Origin: Fidelibacterota bacterium
GTDB taxonomy: Bacteria > Fidelibacterota > Marinisomatia > Marinisomatales > TCS55
Assembly: GCA_014382015.1 (NCBI GenBank)
Contig: JACNKN010000028.1
Coordinates: 1 to 44,715 of the forward strand
Direction: 5' to 3'
DNA length: 44,715 nucleotides
The notes below the pieces were generated by a model. The model was not told the origin of the DNA. It ran no database searches and saw only the letters and a list, made by a program, of their open reading frames with translations. The translations under genes were made by a program, and so were the position numbers. Positions 35,514 to 44,715 of the stretch are shown one piece after another (the first letter of the stretch is position 1; the number at the start of each line of letters is the position of its first letter).

Positions 35514-38500
35514 ATGGCATCAGAATTCGTACACTTACATAATCATTCCGATTACAGCCTTTTGGATGGGGCTCAAACGGTCCAAACATTGGTGAACACC
35601 ATTGATGACTTAGGCATGGATTCCGTGGCGCTTACTGAACATGGGAACATGTTCAGTGTCATTCCCTATTATAAATCTGCAAAAAAAGCAGGTGTCAAAC
35701 CTATCATTGGCTGCGAAACTTATGTGGCTGTGGGAAGTCGATTCGATAAGAAACCCCGATCTGATGGAGGTTGGGGAAATAATCATCTTGTGTTGCTGGC
35801 CCAAAATTATACAGGGTACAGAAATTTAATGAAATTGGTCACCTTCGGTTATTTAGATGGATTCTATTACCGCCCGAGGGTGGATGTTGATTTATTGAAG
35901 GAACATAACGAGGGTATCATCTGCCTTTCCGGCTGCCTTAAAGGTGAAGTAACCGAAAAAATGCTGAAAGACGATTGGGATGGAGCCAAAGAAGCTGCCC
36001 TGCGATTTGCTGAAATATTTGAAGATCGTTTTTATCTGGAAGTTCAAAATCACGGCATTCCTGATGAAGCAAAGAATATTCAAAATATGAAAAAACTGGC
36101 TGGCGAATTAAACCTTCCACTCGTGTGTACCAATGATGCCCATTACGCTAAACACGAACATTGGGAAGCACATGATGTTCATATTTGTCTGGGAACCGGT
36201 AAAGATCGAGATGATCCCAACCGACTGCGTTATGCCACACCGGAGTTCTATTTCAAGACTCAGGATCAAATGTATGAAATGTTCAAAGATGTACCAAACG
36301 CCATTGAGAATACACGAAAAATTGCCGATAGTATAGATATTGAACTCCCCATGGGTGATTACCATTTGCCCAGTTTTCCCATTCCGGAAGATGCATCAAA
36401 TAAAGACCCGGATACATACCTCCAAAATCTATGCGAAACAGGTGTTAAAAACCAGTATGGCGATATCAATCCAGAATTACGGTCCAGGCTCGACCATGAA
36501 TTAAAAGTGATTAAAAAAATGGGCTTTGCGGGCTACTTTTTAATCACAGCTGATTTTGTTAAGTATGCTAAAGATAATGCCATCCCCGTCGGCCCGGGTC
36601 GTGGGTCTGCTGCAGGGAGTCTGGTTTCATACTCCCTGGGGATTACCACCATTGATCCCATGCGCCACAACCTTTTGTTTGAACGATTTCTGAATCCGGA
36701 TCGCATTAGTATGCCGGATATTGATATTGACTTCTGTATTGAACGCCGGGGCGAAGTCATCGATTATATTAAAGATCAGTATGGTGAAAAATCCGTTACT
36801 CAGATTATTACATTTGGTAAAATGAAAGCCCGCCAGGTGATTCGTGATGTGGGTCGAGTGTTGGGGTATTCATTTGGAGAAATTGACCGTCTTGCAAAAT
36901 TGATCCCCACGACATTGAATATTACTTTGGACGATGCCTTAAAACAAAGTCCCGATCTCAGGGAGGCTGGAGAAGGTCAGTACAAGGATGTAATTGAATA
37001 TTCGAAAGTGCTGGAAGGTATGAATCGCCATGCTTCGACCCATGCAGCAGGCGTGGTGATCGCTCCAGGTGACTTAACAGATTTTGTACCCCTTTATCGG
37101 TCGCCCCAGGGAGACGTTACATCCCAATATGATATGAAGGGGTTAGAATCGCTTGGTCTTTTAAAGCTCGACTTCCTCGGCCTCAGAAACCTGACTGTTA
37201 TTGATAATGCTCTGAAACTCCTGAAGGCTAGGGGCGAAAAAGTTGATATCGAAAAAATCCCCATGGATGATGCCAAGGTTTATAAAATGTTTGCAAAAGG
37301 ACTAACCATCGGCGTTTTTCAGTTTGAATCTTCCGGAATGCGTGAATTTTTGAAAAAGCTGAAGCCCACTGTCATTGAAGATTTGATTGCCATGAATGCC
37401 TTATATCGACCCGGGCCCATGGATAATATTGATGACTTTATTTCCCGTAAACATGGGAAAAAGAAAATTGAATATATCCATCCGGCCATGGAATCAATTT
37501 TGAACGAAACTTATGGGATTATTGTTTATCAGGAACAAGTGATGCAGATTGCACATGAAATTGCTGGTTTTACTCTGGCAGAAGCAGATATCATGCGCCG
37601 AGCCATGGGAAAAAAGGATAAAAAATCCATGGATGAGTTGAAAGTTAAGTTCATCGATGGCGCGCTGGAAAAACATGAAATTTCTAAAAAGAAGGGCAAA
37701 GAGATTTATGAATTAATTGAAAAATTTGCCGAATATGGATTTAATAAAAGCCATTCCACAGCTTATGCGTATGTGGCCTACCAGACAGCTTGGCTCAAGA
37801 CCCATTATCCGGCGGAATTTATGAGTGCAAACCTTACCAGCGAAATGTCCAATATTGATCGTGTAGTCATTTTGATTAATGAATGTCGAAAACTGAAGAT
37901 TGAAGTGGATCCTCCTGATGTGAATATATCCGGGACTAACTTTCGTCCGGTGGATAATAAAACCATTTCTTTTGGGCTGAATGCCATTAAAAATGTGGGA
38001 ACCAAGGCGTTGGATCAAATTGTAGAATCTCGAGATAAATATGGAAAGTTTAACTCATTATTTGATTTTACTGCCAATGTGAGTTTGAAATCCGTCAATC
38101 GGAAAGTGTTGGAAAGTCTCAACATGGCCGGGGCACTGGACGGATTTGAGGGGAACCGTGCCCAGAAATATGCTGTCATTGAAACCGCATTAAAATACGG
38201 ACAAACGATACAGGAGAATAAAGCTCGAAATCAAGTGGATCTCTTTGGTGTCGCTAGCCCAAACGGGCAAGACATGTCTATGGTACCATCTCTACCCCAG
38301 GCAGAAGAATGGTCTGAATCTCAATTGCTGGAAAATGAAAAAGAAGTTTTGGGTATGTATCTTTCGGGGCATCCATTACTGAAATATGCAGAAGATTTAG
38401 AAGAATTTTCCAATTTTGATTTTACGGAAAAAGTGGACAATCGCAATGGAAGCAAGGTCAGGGTTGGCGGGTCAATTTCTGATGTAAAAATGCACTTTGA

Positions 38501-38954
38501 TCGAAAAAACAATCAAATGGCCTTTTTTAAATTGGACTGTTTAGGTGGTCAAGCAGAAATCTTAGCCTTTAGTGATACATTTGCAAAGTTTAAAGACTTG
38601 ATTAAGAATGATTCAGTTGTTTTTATTTCAGGCAAACCCACAGATGAAACAGATTTTTCAGATTTAAAAATGATTGCAGACGACATAGTGAATGTGGAAA
38701 AGGCGAGAGAAATTTATTCCAAGAATGTAAATATTAGAATCGAACCGGACCAAATGTCCCCTGCAGATGTGGATGCACTTTTGGACATGGCAAAAGGGCA
38801 CAAAGGGGGGTGTGGGCTCATGTTCCATATGGCTTCAGAAAGAGGTAAGCAGCAACGGATTTATGCTCATAATGTGAAAGTATCTGCCCATACATCCTTC
38901 CTCAAAAAACTGCGGGATACCTATGGAAAGCAAAACGTCTGGGTGTCTGATTGA
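35514..38954 (+). CDS. dnaE: DNA polymerase III alpha subunit
   Basis: This 1146-aa protein is the replicative polymerase catalytic subunit. The PHP domain opens it ([15 protein letters not shown], then TEHGNM). The polymerase palm has [19 protein letters not shown] and the catalytic aspartates in PDIDIDF (about 399-405). Later parts are [12 protein letters not shown], the [13 protein letters not shown] motif, a helix-hairpin-helix region near 830-900 and an OB-fold near 960-1070. The size and order match DnaE1, not the error-prone DnaE2/ImuC or PolC. Its stop overlaps dtd as TTGA. Confidence 0.97.
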   Translation: MASEFVHLHNHSDYSLLDGAQTVQTLVNTIDDLGMDSVALTEHGNMFSVIPYYKSAKKAGVKPIIGCETYVAVGSRFDKKPRSDGGWGNNHLVLLAQNYTGYRNLMKLVTFGYLDGFYYRPRVDVDLLKEHNEGIICLSGCLKGEVTEKMLKDDWDGAKEAALRFAEIFEDRFYLEVQNHGIPDEAKNIQNMKKLAGELNLPLVCTNDAHYAKHEHWEAHDVHICLGTGKDRDDPNRLRYATPEFYFKTQDQMYEMFKDVPNAIENTRKIADSIDIELPMGDYHLPSFPIPEDASNKDPDTYLQNLCETGVKNQYGDINPELRSRLDHELKVIKKMGFAGYFLITADFVKYAKDNAIPVGPGRGSAAGSLVSYSLGITTIDPMRHNLLFERFLNPDRISMPDIDIDFCIERRGEVIDYIKDQYGEKSVTQIITFGKMKARQVIRDVGRVLGYSFGEIDRLAKLIPTTLNITLDDALKQSPDLREAGEGQYKDVIEYSKVLEGMNRHASTHAAGVVIAPGDLTDFVPLYRSPQGDVTSQYDMKGLESLGLLKLDFLGLRNLTVIDNALKLLKARGEKVDIEKIPMDDAKVYKMFAKGLTIGVFQFESSGMREFLKKLKPTVIEDLIAMNALYRPGPMDNIDDFISRKHGKKKIEYIHPAMESILNETYGIIVYQEQVMQIAHEIAGFTLAEADIMRRAMGKKDKKSMDELKVKFIDGALEKHEISKKKGKEIYELIEKFAEYGFNKSHSTAYAYVAYQTAWLKTHYPAEFMSANLTSEMSNIDRVVILINECRKLKIEVDPPDVNISGTNFRPVDNKTISFGLNAIKNVGTKALDQIVESRDKYGKFNSLFDFTANVSLKSVNRKVLESLNMAGALDGFEGNRAQKYAVIETALKYGQTIQENKARNQVDLFGVASPNGQDMSMVPSLPQAEEWSESQLLENEKEVLGMYLSGHPLLKYAEDLEEFSNFDFTEKVDNRNGSKVRVGGSISDVKMHFDRKNNQMAFFKLDCLGGQAEILAFSDTFAKFKDLIKNDSVVFISGKPTDETDFSDLKMIADDIVNVEKAREIYSKNVNIRIEPDQMSPADVDALLDMAKGHKGGCGLMFHMASERGKQQRIYAHNVKVSAHTSFLKKLRDTYGKQNVWVSD

Positions 38955-39397
38955 TCGCTGTGATCCAACGAGCCAAGCGTGGTTCCGTTACAGTAGACGA
39001 AAAAGTGATCGGTGAGATTAATCATGGTTTTGTGATCCTCCTTGGTGTGACCGATACAGATGAAGAAGTTGATGCAAACTATCTTTCTGAAAAGATCGCA
39101 CACCTTCGGGTTTTTGATGATGCAAATGGGAAGATGAATCTATCCATACAAGATGTGGGTGGTTCTGCGCTGGTTATTAGCCAGTTTACCCTATGCAGTG
39201 ATACGCGCAAAGGACGTCGCCCCAGTTTTATCCACGCCGCACCCCCAGAAAAGGGGAATACCCTTTATGAATATTTTATGAATCAGTTAAAATCAAAAGA
39301 GATTCCCGTTGAGTCAGGAGAATTCGGCGCCATGATGGAGGTGGATTTGGTGAATGATGGGCCGGTGACTTTTGTTTTGGACAGTAAAAACTCCTAA
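38951..39397 (+). CDS. dtd: D-aminoacyl-tRNA deacylase
   Basis: This 148-aa enzyme removes D-amino acids (and glycine) wrongly loaded on tRNA. The active-site motifs are present: [17 protein letters not shown] and the cross-subunit GPVTF near the end. The start is a TTG at 38951 overlapping the dnaE stop; it restores the usual N-terminus ([16 protein letters not shown]), while the next GTG would cut three residues. Low start-codon strength would keep it below dnaE in output. Confidence 0.95.
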   Translation: MIAVIQRAKRGSVTVDEKVIGEINHGFVILLGVTDTDEEVDANYLSEKIAHLRVFDDANGKMNLSIQDVGGSALVISQFTLCSDTRKGRRPSFIHAAPPEKGNTLYEYFMNQLKSKEIPVESGEFGAMMEVDLVNDGPVTFVLDSKNS

Positions 39398-39459
39398 TTC
39401 TCATTCCTCGATTCAATTTCTTTTTTATTGTAATTTCTTCATATAAATAAATTGATATT

Positions 39460-39864
39460 ATGAAACGTAAAATAAGAATACTCATGGCGAAGCCCGGCTT
39501 GGACGGTCACGATCGGGGGATTAAAGTTCTGGCTGCCGCCTACCGAGATGCAGGAATGGAAGTGATCTATCTTGGCTTGCGTCAAACTCCGGAGATGATT
39601 GTATCTGCTGCATTACAGGAAGATGCGGATGTGATTGCCTTATCCAGCTTGAACAACGCCCACATGACTATCTTCCCGAATGTATTGAATTTGATGAAAG
39701 ACAAAGGGTTGGATGATGTCCTTTTGGTCGGAGGAGGAATCATTCCCAAAAAAGATGTAGAATCATTAGAGGGTATGGGCATGGGAAAACTATTTGGCCC
39801 CGGCACACCTGTTCAGGATACAGTGAATTATATTACCAATTGGGTTCAGGAGAATCGCAGGTAA
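39460..39864 (+). CDS. Stand-alone B12-binding protein, methylmalonyl-CoA mutase C-terminal-like
   Basis: This 134-aa protein is a single cobalamin-binding Rossmann domain like the C-terminal part of methylmalonyl-CoA mutase. The histidine that ligates cobalt is H17 in LDGHDRG (the D-x-H-x-x-G motif), with [12 protein letters not shown] and LLVGGGIIP further on. In archaea and some bacteria this domain is a separate small subunit of the mutase. No catalytic subunit or epimerase is encoded in this window, so its partner must lie elsewhere. It abuts the TPR gene. Confidence 0.9.
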   Translation: MKRKIRILMAKPGLDGHDRGIKVLAAAYRDAGMEVIYLGLRQTPEMIVSAALQEDADVIALSSLNNAHMTIFPNVLNLMKDKGLDDVLLVGGGIIPKKDVESLEGMGMGKLFGPGTPVQDTVNYITNWVQENRR

Positions 39865-40539
39865 ATGAATCTCACAAACCTCACTGAATTAGAACTTTAT
39901 TTTGCTGATCATTTTGATACGGTATTATTTCCTGTTTTAGCAGAAATATATCAAGATAAGGGAGAGTACGATCGGGCAAAGCGAGTCTGTGAAATTGGGT
40001 TAGAACACCACCCCAATTCGATTGATGGGCAATTTATATTATCCAAAGCTGAACTTGGATTGGGCAATTTAACTGGGGCTGAAAAATGGATGAATAAAGT
40101 ACTCACCCAAATACCGGATCACACTGCCGCGGCAACATCGCTTCCCATGGTTCAGGAACAATTAGATCGTTCTCCAGCCACATTAAAGGCGAGTTGGAAG
40201 CGGGCATTGCAAGTGAATCCGGATAATCAATTTGCAAAAGATTTTTTATCGGATAAAAAGCCCAAACCCAAGCCAAAAAAGAAAAAAGGTAAAACGCCCT
40301 CTGCTTCTAAAATCCCTGATATTCCGAAAAAAGATAAGTCCAAAAAACCACTCCCCAAAGATTTAAGTGTAGAAGGAGTCGCCATTAGTCCACGACTGGC
40401 CACCATGACATTAGTGAATGTGCTTAAAGGACAAGGATTGTATCATCAAGCTTTGGAAGTTTTAGATATTTTGGAAGAAAAAGGGGAAGGTAAAAAACGG
40501 ATTGACGCAGAACGAAAAGCCATCCAGACTGAGTTGTAA
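39865..40539 (+). CDS. TPR-repeat protein with basic linker
   Basis: This 224-aa protein starts directly after the stop of the B12-binding gene. Residues ~1-130 hold about three TPR-like helix pairs (IYQDKGEYDRAKRVCEIGL; AELGLGNLTGAEKWMNKVL). A Lys/Pro linker follows (about 131-165, KPKPKPKKKKGK), then a final helical repeat (GLYHQALEVLDILEEKGEG). TPR proteins are scaffolds; the partner is unknown. Behind the stop, at 40568-40582, CCCCTG-TTA-CAGGGG forms a small hairpin without a T run in the 106-bp gap. Confidence 0.75.
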   Translation: MNLTNLTELELYFADHFDTVLFPVLAEIYQDKGEYDRAKRVCEIGLEHHPNSIDGQFILSKAELGLGNLTGAEKWMNKVLTQIPDHTAAATSLPMVQEQLDRSPATLKASWKRALQVNPDNQFAKDFLSDKKPKPKPKKKKGKTPSASKIPDIPKKDKSKKPLPKDLSVEGVAISPRLATMTLVNVLKGQGLYHQALEVLDILEEKGEGKKRIDAERKAIQTEL

Positions 40540-40645
40540 TTTTCCTTTTTAGACCCCCTATGTGTTCCCCCTGTTACAGGGGAGAAATAAAAGAGAGGTC
40601 AAAGAATAATAATTTTCTAACCAATCATGTTTGTTCAAATAAAGC

Positions 40646-41374
40646 ATGAAAATTCAAATGTATAAAAACCCGGCATTATATGATGCATGTACAGCTCATA
40701 AGATAAATGATATTCCGTTTTATAGACATTGGGCAATAAAAACCAATGGTACAATTCTGGAGTTGGCCTGTGGAACAGGCCGAGTGGCTGAGCCACTTTT
40801 AGATAAAAAGTACGATTATACTGGTCTTGATCTAAGTCCCGTTTTTATTGATCATTGTCAATCAAAATATCCAGAGGGGGAATTCATTATGGGCGATATA
40901 CGGGACTTCAATCTTGGGCAAAAATTTGATTTAATTTTTATTCCATTTAATTCATTTCTTCATCTTTACACAGAAGAAGAAATGACCCAGTGTTTAAAAT
41001 CAATCCAAAATCATCTTTCTGAAAATGGAAAATTCCTTTTAGATAATTTTGTCCCGGACCCGGAGTTTCTTTATCGAAATCAAGATAAGAAACATAAAGA
41101 AATGATGATCAACCATCCAGAGGGTGGAAAGTGTACTATCTGGCAAAAAAATCAATATGATGAAGATTCGGAGATCAACCACATTCATTGGTATTTTGAT
41201 CGAGGGGATAATGGGGAGCAGGATGAATATAAATTTGATATGCGGATGATTTATCCCGACACCATGGATCGAGTTCTTTCAGAATCGGGATTCACTATAG
41301 AAGAAAAATGGGGCGATTATGATGGGGAACCATTTGATGAAAACAGTCTGCTTCAACTCTATATTTGTTCTTAG
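40646..41374 (+). CDS. Class I SAM-dependent methyltransferase
   Basis: This 242-aa protein has the Rossmann methyltransferase motifs: ILELACGTGRVAEPLL (motif I), DYTGLDLSPVFIDHC (motif II acidic) and FDLIFIPFNSFLHL (motif IV region). The substrate is not evident; relatives include small-molecule and protein methyltransferases. The start ATG 40646 follows a 106-bp gap, so it may have its own promoter. The glycosylase gene follows by 9 bp. Confidence 0.88.
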   Translation: MKIQMYKNPALYDACTAHKINDIPFYRHWAIKTNGTILELACGTGRVAEPLLDKKYDYTGLDLSPVFIDHCQSKYPEGEFIMGDIRDFNLGQKFDLIFIPFNSFLHLYTEEEMTQCLKSIQNHLSENGKFLLDNFVPDPEFLYRNQDKKHKEMMINHPEGGKCTIWQKNQYDEDSEINHIHWYFDRGDNGEQDEYKFDMRMIYPDTMDRVLSESGFTIEEKWGDYDGEPFDENSLLQLYICS

Positions 41375-41383
41375 AATTACAAG

Positions 41384-41998
41384 ATGGAAATAAACAACGC
41401 ACTTCAATCTCTTCGAAAATCAGACCCCCGAATGGGGCGGTTAATTGATGAATTCGGTCCACCGGAATTCAACCCCATTGATAACTATTATGAATCTTTG
41501 GTTCGGTCCATTGTCTATCAGCAACTCAGTGGTAAAGCGGCGGCCACTATTTATGGCCGATTCAAAGATTTGTTTAATTCAAGGTCCTACCCAGAACCAA
41601 AGGATGTACTTCAGATTCCCCATGAAACTTTGCGGTCGGCTGGACTCTCAAATCAAAAAGCAACGTATATTCGGGACTTGTCCGAAAAGTGGGATGGGAG
41701 AAGAATAGACTTATCGAATGTGGATTCAATGACAAATGAAGAGATCAGCGCTGAACTCATAAAAGTAAAAGGCATCGGCCAATGGACGGCAGATATGTTT
41801 CTCATGTTTACTTTAGTCCGACCCGATGTTTTCCCTTTGGGAGATTTGGGCATTCAAAAAGGATTTATGGGACTCAATAAAATGGATCGCTTTCCGACCC
41901 CGAAAGAAATGGAAGTAGAAGCTGAAATGTGGCGCCCCTACCGCACCGTGGCCGCATGGTATTTATGGAAAATCGTGGATGGGCCATTTGAGTGGTAG
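41384..41998 (+). CDS. DNA-3-methyladenine glycosylase, AlkA-like (HhH-GPD)
   Basis: This 204-aa protein is a base-excision repair glycosylase of the HhH-GPD superfamily. The helix-hairpin-helix is LIKVKGIGQWTADMFLMF (126-142) and the catalytic aspartate is D154 in FPLGDLG. Early, IVYQQLSGKAAATIYGRF is typical of the AlkA/MAG group. The TATA-like N-terminal domain of E. coli AlkA is missing, as in compact MAG enzymes. It should remove alkylated purines. It sits 9 bp after a methyltransferase gene. Confidence 0.92.
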   Translation: MEINNALQSLRKSDPRMGRLIDEFGPPEFNPIDNYYESLVRSIVYQQLSGKAAATIYGRFKDLFNSRSYPEPKDVLQIPHETLRSAGLSNQKATYIRDLSEKWDGRRIDLSNVDSMTNEEISAELIKVKGIGQWTADMFLMFTLVRPDVFPLGDLGIQKGFMGLNKMDRFPTPKEMEVEAEMWRPYRTVAAWYLWKIVDGPFEW

Positions 41999-42062
41999 CT
42001 TTCATATGTATTATTTCCTGCATTAATTTCCCCACCTTTATAACCCTGAAAAAAGTAAATGC

Positions 42063-42692
42063 ATGATTAAAACCATATTTTTTGATATTGGTAATGTGCT
42101 GATCCATATTCATCCAGACCGGTATATCCAATACTTAGCGGACAGTACTGATTTACCAATAGACGTCATCAAAGATGCCTTCCCACTTGAAGTGCATTAT
42201 GCCTATGAAAGGGGAGAAATTTCCGGCCATGAGTTCTTTTTGTCTTTTCGCGAAGCACTGCCTCAGCCCTGTTGTTTAAAAGAATCGGATTTTTGGCGAG
42301 GGTGGCAAAAACTATTGGGGAAAGAAACAGCTGTGGTGCCTTTGCTCCAAACGCTTTCTGCAAATTATGATATTTGGCTTTTGTCAAACACCAATCCACA
42401 GCATATTCGAGATGAGCTGGAATCTCAAGTTTCATTTTTAGACTATATTGATGGGGGAATTTATTCATTTGATGCAGGGTCAAGGAAACCGGATAGTGCT
42501 ATTTATGAATATGCGCTGGAAAAATCCGGAGCAAAAGCGAATGAGTCTGTCTTTATTGATGATCTAAAAGATAATATTAACGCAGCCGAAAAACAGGGAT
42601 TCATCGGGATTCATTACGTGGGAGAGGATCAATTGTTAGAGGATTTGAACAACTTGGGAATTGAAATTGAGAAGATGGTAGCATCAGTATGA
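42063..42692 (+). CDS. HAD-family hydrolase, YihX-like
   Basis: This 209-aa protein is a haloacid dehalogenase-superfamily phosphatase with a helical cap (subfamily IA). Motif I is FFDIGNVL: the nucleophile D8 is present but the usual second Asp is a Gly, as in YihX-like enzymes. Motif II is LLSNTNP, the lysine lies in GSRKPDSAIYEYAL and motif IV is FIDDLKDN. The substrate is probably a small phosphorylated metabolite. The stop overlaps the next start (ATGA). Confidence 0.85.
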   Translation: MIKTIFFDIGNVLIHIHPDRYIQYLADSTDLPIDVIKDAFPLEVHYAYERGEISGHEFFLSFREALPQPCCLKESDFWRGWQKLLGKETAVVPLLQTLSANYDIWLLSNTNPQHIRDELESQVSFLDYIDGGIYSFDAGSRKPDSAIYEYALEKSGAKANESVFIDDLKDNINAAEKQGFIGIHYVGEDQLLEDLNNLGIEIEKMVASV

Positions 42693-44715
42693 GTAAAAAA
42701 CATTATTGGATAATTGGTTTATTATTAATTGCCCTGATTATCGGACGAAAAAATTATACACCCAAATTCAACACCGCCATTGATGTTGAGTCATTTTTAG
42801 ATTATGATGTAACCATTTATCGGGATACATGGGGTGTACCCCACATCTTTGGAGAAAAGGACAAGGATACGGCCTATGGCTTGGCCTATGCCCATTCGGA
42901 AGATGATTTTAAAACTATCCAGAATATTTTACTGGCTACCCGAGGAAAACTGGCGACGATATACGGTAAAGATGGGGCCGCCAACGATTATATGGTACAG
43001 TTGCTTCGAATTTGGGATGTGGTTGAAAGTGGCTACGAAATGCAATTATCTGAAGATGTTCGTGCCATTTGTGATGGATATGCTGATGGTATCAATCATT
43101 ATGCAAACCGCCATCCAGAGGAAGTGTTGGCAGGGCTATTTCCTGTTTCAGGAAAAGATATTGTGGCAGGATTTGTTCACCGGACACCCCTCATGTTTGG
43201 ATTAGATAAAGTATTGGGGGAACTGGCATCTGAGGAAAAACCAGAATTTGCTTTTGACAATGAAGCAAAAGAATGGGGCCCATTTGATCAAACTTTGTTG
43301 GGATCAAATGTTATTGCTGTGGCCCCAAGCCGTTCCGCTGACAAATACACCAGAATTGCCATTAATTCTCATCAACCGTGGACCGGTCCGGTGGCTTGGT
43401 ATGAAGCACATCTCCACAGCGAAGAAGGATGGAATATAAATGGTGGGTTATTCCCCGGTTCTCCTGTTGTATTTGTAGGACATAACGAAAATATCGGTTG
43501 GAGTCATACGGTAAATGATCCGGACTTGATTGATGTATATGAACTGGAAATACATCCGGAAGATGAAAATAAATATTTTATTCAAGGCCGCTGGGAAGAG
43601 TTAGATGCTCGAGAAGCAAAAATCACTGTCAAACTTTGGGGACCTTTTAAATGGACATTTAAACGAGAAACACTTTGGTCCATTCATGGGCCAGTTATTC
43701 GGAATCCCCATGGTACCTATGCAGTTCGGTTTTCTGGGTTTGGGGAAGTCCGTCATGTTGAACAATGGTTTCGAATGAATAAATCTCGGAATTTGGAAGA
43801 TTTTGGGAAAGCCATGGGGATGTTAGCGTTGCCCATGTTCAATACGGGATATGCGGATAAAAACGGAAATCTATTTTATGTATATAACGCATTGCTTCCC
43901 ATTCGTGGGAATGATAACTATGATTGGCGTGGTATCGTACCGGGGAATACGGCCTACTCACTTTGGCGTGGATACTTTGCATTTGATGATTTACCTCAGG
44001 TCGTGAACCCGAAATCCGGATTTATTCAGAATTGTAACAGTACACCCTTTCTGGCTTCCATAGATGGAGATAATCCAGATGGGTCATTTTATCCCCAGAA
44101 TTTGGGGATTGAGATGTTCCAAACCAATCGGGCATTGAGGGCCCATGAAACATTTGGCGCAGATAAATCCATCACCCGGGAAGAATTTTACGAATACAAA
44201 TATGATACCAAGTATTCTAAAAAGTCCGTCATGGCTATGAACTTAAATAAGTTTTTAGCAGAAGCATCCAGCGAAGATCCTGATATTTTGAAAGCACTGG
44301 ATTTACTCCAAAATTGGAATTTGGATACAGATAGTTTGAATACGGCAGTTCACTTAGCTATTCGCACTATTCGCCCAAAATATAATCCCGGGGAATATTC
44401 TTATAATTATTCACAGATGATGAAACGATTGAAACAAACAGTGAATACACTAAAAGAAACATTTGGTAGTATTGAAGTAAAATGGGGTGATATTATGCGA
44501 CTTCAACGTGGTAAGACCGATTTGCCATTAAGCGGTGGTCCGGATATTTTACGCGCTATTTATTCTAAAGAAAAAGATGGAACCCGCATCGGCACTGCGG
44601 GAGACTGTTATTTTGAAATTGTGGAGTGGGATCCAGACGGAAATGTTTCGGCCCAAAGTATTCACCAGTTTGGTTCCGCCACGCAAGATACAAATTCCAT
44701 CCATTATGATGATCA
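42689..44715 (+). CDS. Penicillin acylase family protein (Ntn hydrolase), C-terminus cut by window
   Basis: From ATG 42689 the frame stays open to the window end (675 codons), so the C-terminus is missing. An N-terminal hydrophobic helix (YWIIGLLLIALIIG) exports or anchors it. The alpha-chain-like part has VTIYRDTWGVPHIFGE; the beta-chain would begin at S206 in LLGSNVIAVAPSRS, the N-terminal nucleophile released by self-cleavage. GHNENIGWSHTVNDPDLIDVY and NSTPFLAS are further family landmarks. Members hydrolyse penicillins, acyl-homoserine lactones or other N-acyl amides; which one cannot be read. It overlaps the HAD gene by 4 nt. Confidence 0.92.
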   Translation, partial: MSKKHYWIIGLLLIALIIGRKNYTPKFNTAIDVESFLDYDVTIYRDTWGVPHIFGEKDKDTAYGLAYAHSEDDFKTIQNILLATRGKLATIYGKDGAANDYMVQLLRIWDVVESGYEMQLSEDVRAICDGYADGINHYANRHPEEVLAGLFPVSGKDIVAGFVHRTPLMFGLDKVLGELASEEKPEFAFDNEAKEWGPFDQTLLGSNVIAVAPSRSADKYTRIAINSHQPWTGPVAWYEAHLHSEEGWNINGGLFPGSPVVFVGHNENIGWSHTVNDPDLIDVYELEIHPEDENKYFIQGRWEELDAREAKITVKLWGPFKWTFKRETLWSIHGPVIRNPHGTYAVRFSGFGEVRHVEQWFRMNKSRNLEDFGKAMGMLALPMFNTGYADKNGNLFYVYNALLPIRGNDNYDWRGIVPGNTAYSLWRGYFAFDDLPQVVNPKSGFIQNCNSTPFLASIDGDNPDGSFYPQNLGIEMFQTNRALRAHETFGADKSITREEFYEYKYDTKYSKKSVMAMNLNKFLAEASSEDPDILKALDLLQNWNLDTDSLNTAVHLAIRTIRPKYNPGEYSYNYSQMMKRLKQTVNTLKETFGSIEVKWGDIMRLQRGKTDLPLSGGPDILRAIYSKEKDGTRIGTAGDCYFEIVEWDPDGNVSAQSIHQFGSATQDTNSIHYDD

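Noticed and set aside
40568-40582. CCCCTG-TTA-CAGGGG hairpin as a terminator after the TPR gene
   Set aside because: The stem is only 6 bp and neither strand has a T run after it.
42834-43439. Two plus-strand open frames of 123 and 63 codons
   Set aside because: Both lie in another frame inside the penicillin-acylase-family gene, whose own frame is intact to the window edge.

Overview
The window looks like a chromosomal segment of an AT-rich, Gram-negative bacterium of the FCB superphylum. I think Candidatus Marinimicrobia / Neomarinimicrobiota (SAR406) or a close relative is most likely. The signs are a Por-secretion (type IX) type A sorting tail of the NYPNPFNPNTTI class, a TonB-dependent receptor with a carboxypeptidase-like N-terminal domain next to a DUF4249 lipoprotein, a PorV/PorQ-like outer-membrane protein, and an archaeal/eukaryotic-type prolyl-tRNA synthetase. 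The phylum is inferred from these markers; there is no 16S gene, tRNA gene, phage or insertion sequence in the window.

Layout. 1-4981 is a leftward run: an edge-truncated secreted protein, mgtE, a CPBP protease, a TrmH-family RNA methyltransferase and a lipoprotein amidohydrolase. 5108-9069 runs rightward: proS with an intrinsic terminator, recO, a papain-like (DUF4105-type) hydrolase and a rhomboid protease. 9092-13270 is a leftward outer-membrane transport operon. 13335-17182 is a leftward accessory stretch of small and membrane proteins: a 65-aa orphan, a DUF1059-like protein, a kelch-like protein built from 141-bp near-identical repeats, a DUF4389 protein, a second CPBP protease, and a GntR/YtrA-type repressor with a membrane partner. 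eno and an FtsB/DivIC-like gene follow, also leftward.

19189-24896 runs rightward and is envelope-related: two paralogous 69-70 aa membrane proteins bracketed by strong hairpins, a PorV-like porin overlapping a second outer-membrane protein by 71 nt, a T9SS-secreted reprolysin-like metalloprotease and a lipoprotein. 24993-44715 is mostly housekeeping: cell-wall amidase, murI, folC, rho, a Cas6b-like gene, an aminotransferase, rpmE, DUF1385, prfA, prmC, dnaE, dtd, a lone B12-binding protein, a TPR protein, a methyltransferase, an AlkA-like glycosylase, a HAD phosphatase and an edge-truncated penicillin-acylase-family enzyme.

The most unusual item is the gene at 29970-31010. Its first ~225 residues look like the CRISPR pre-crRNA nuclease Cas6b, including the C-terminal glycine-rich GxGxxxTRGYG loop, but they have no histidine in the N-terminal region where Cas6 catalytic histidines normally lie. 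It carries a long Lys/Pro-rich tail with a repeated KPKRSKK motif, has a strong ribosome-binding site 54 nt after rho, and has no CRISPR array or other cas gene nearby. It sits inside what is normally a rho-rpmE-DUF1385-prfA-prmC termination/translation neighbourhood, which suggests a Cas6-family RNA-binding protein taken into core RNA metabolism. Other points of interest are the paired small membrane proteins, the perfect 32-bp palindrome at 13290-13321, the kelch-like DNA repeat and the signal peptide encoded out of frame inside a porin gene.
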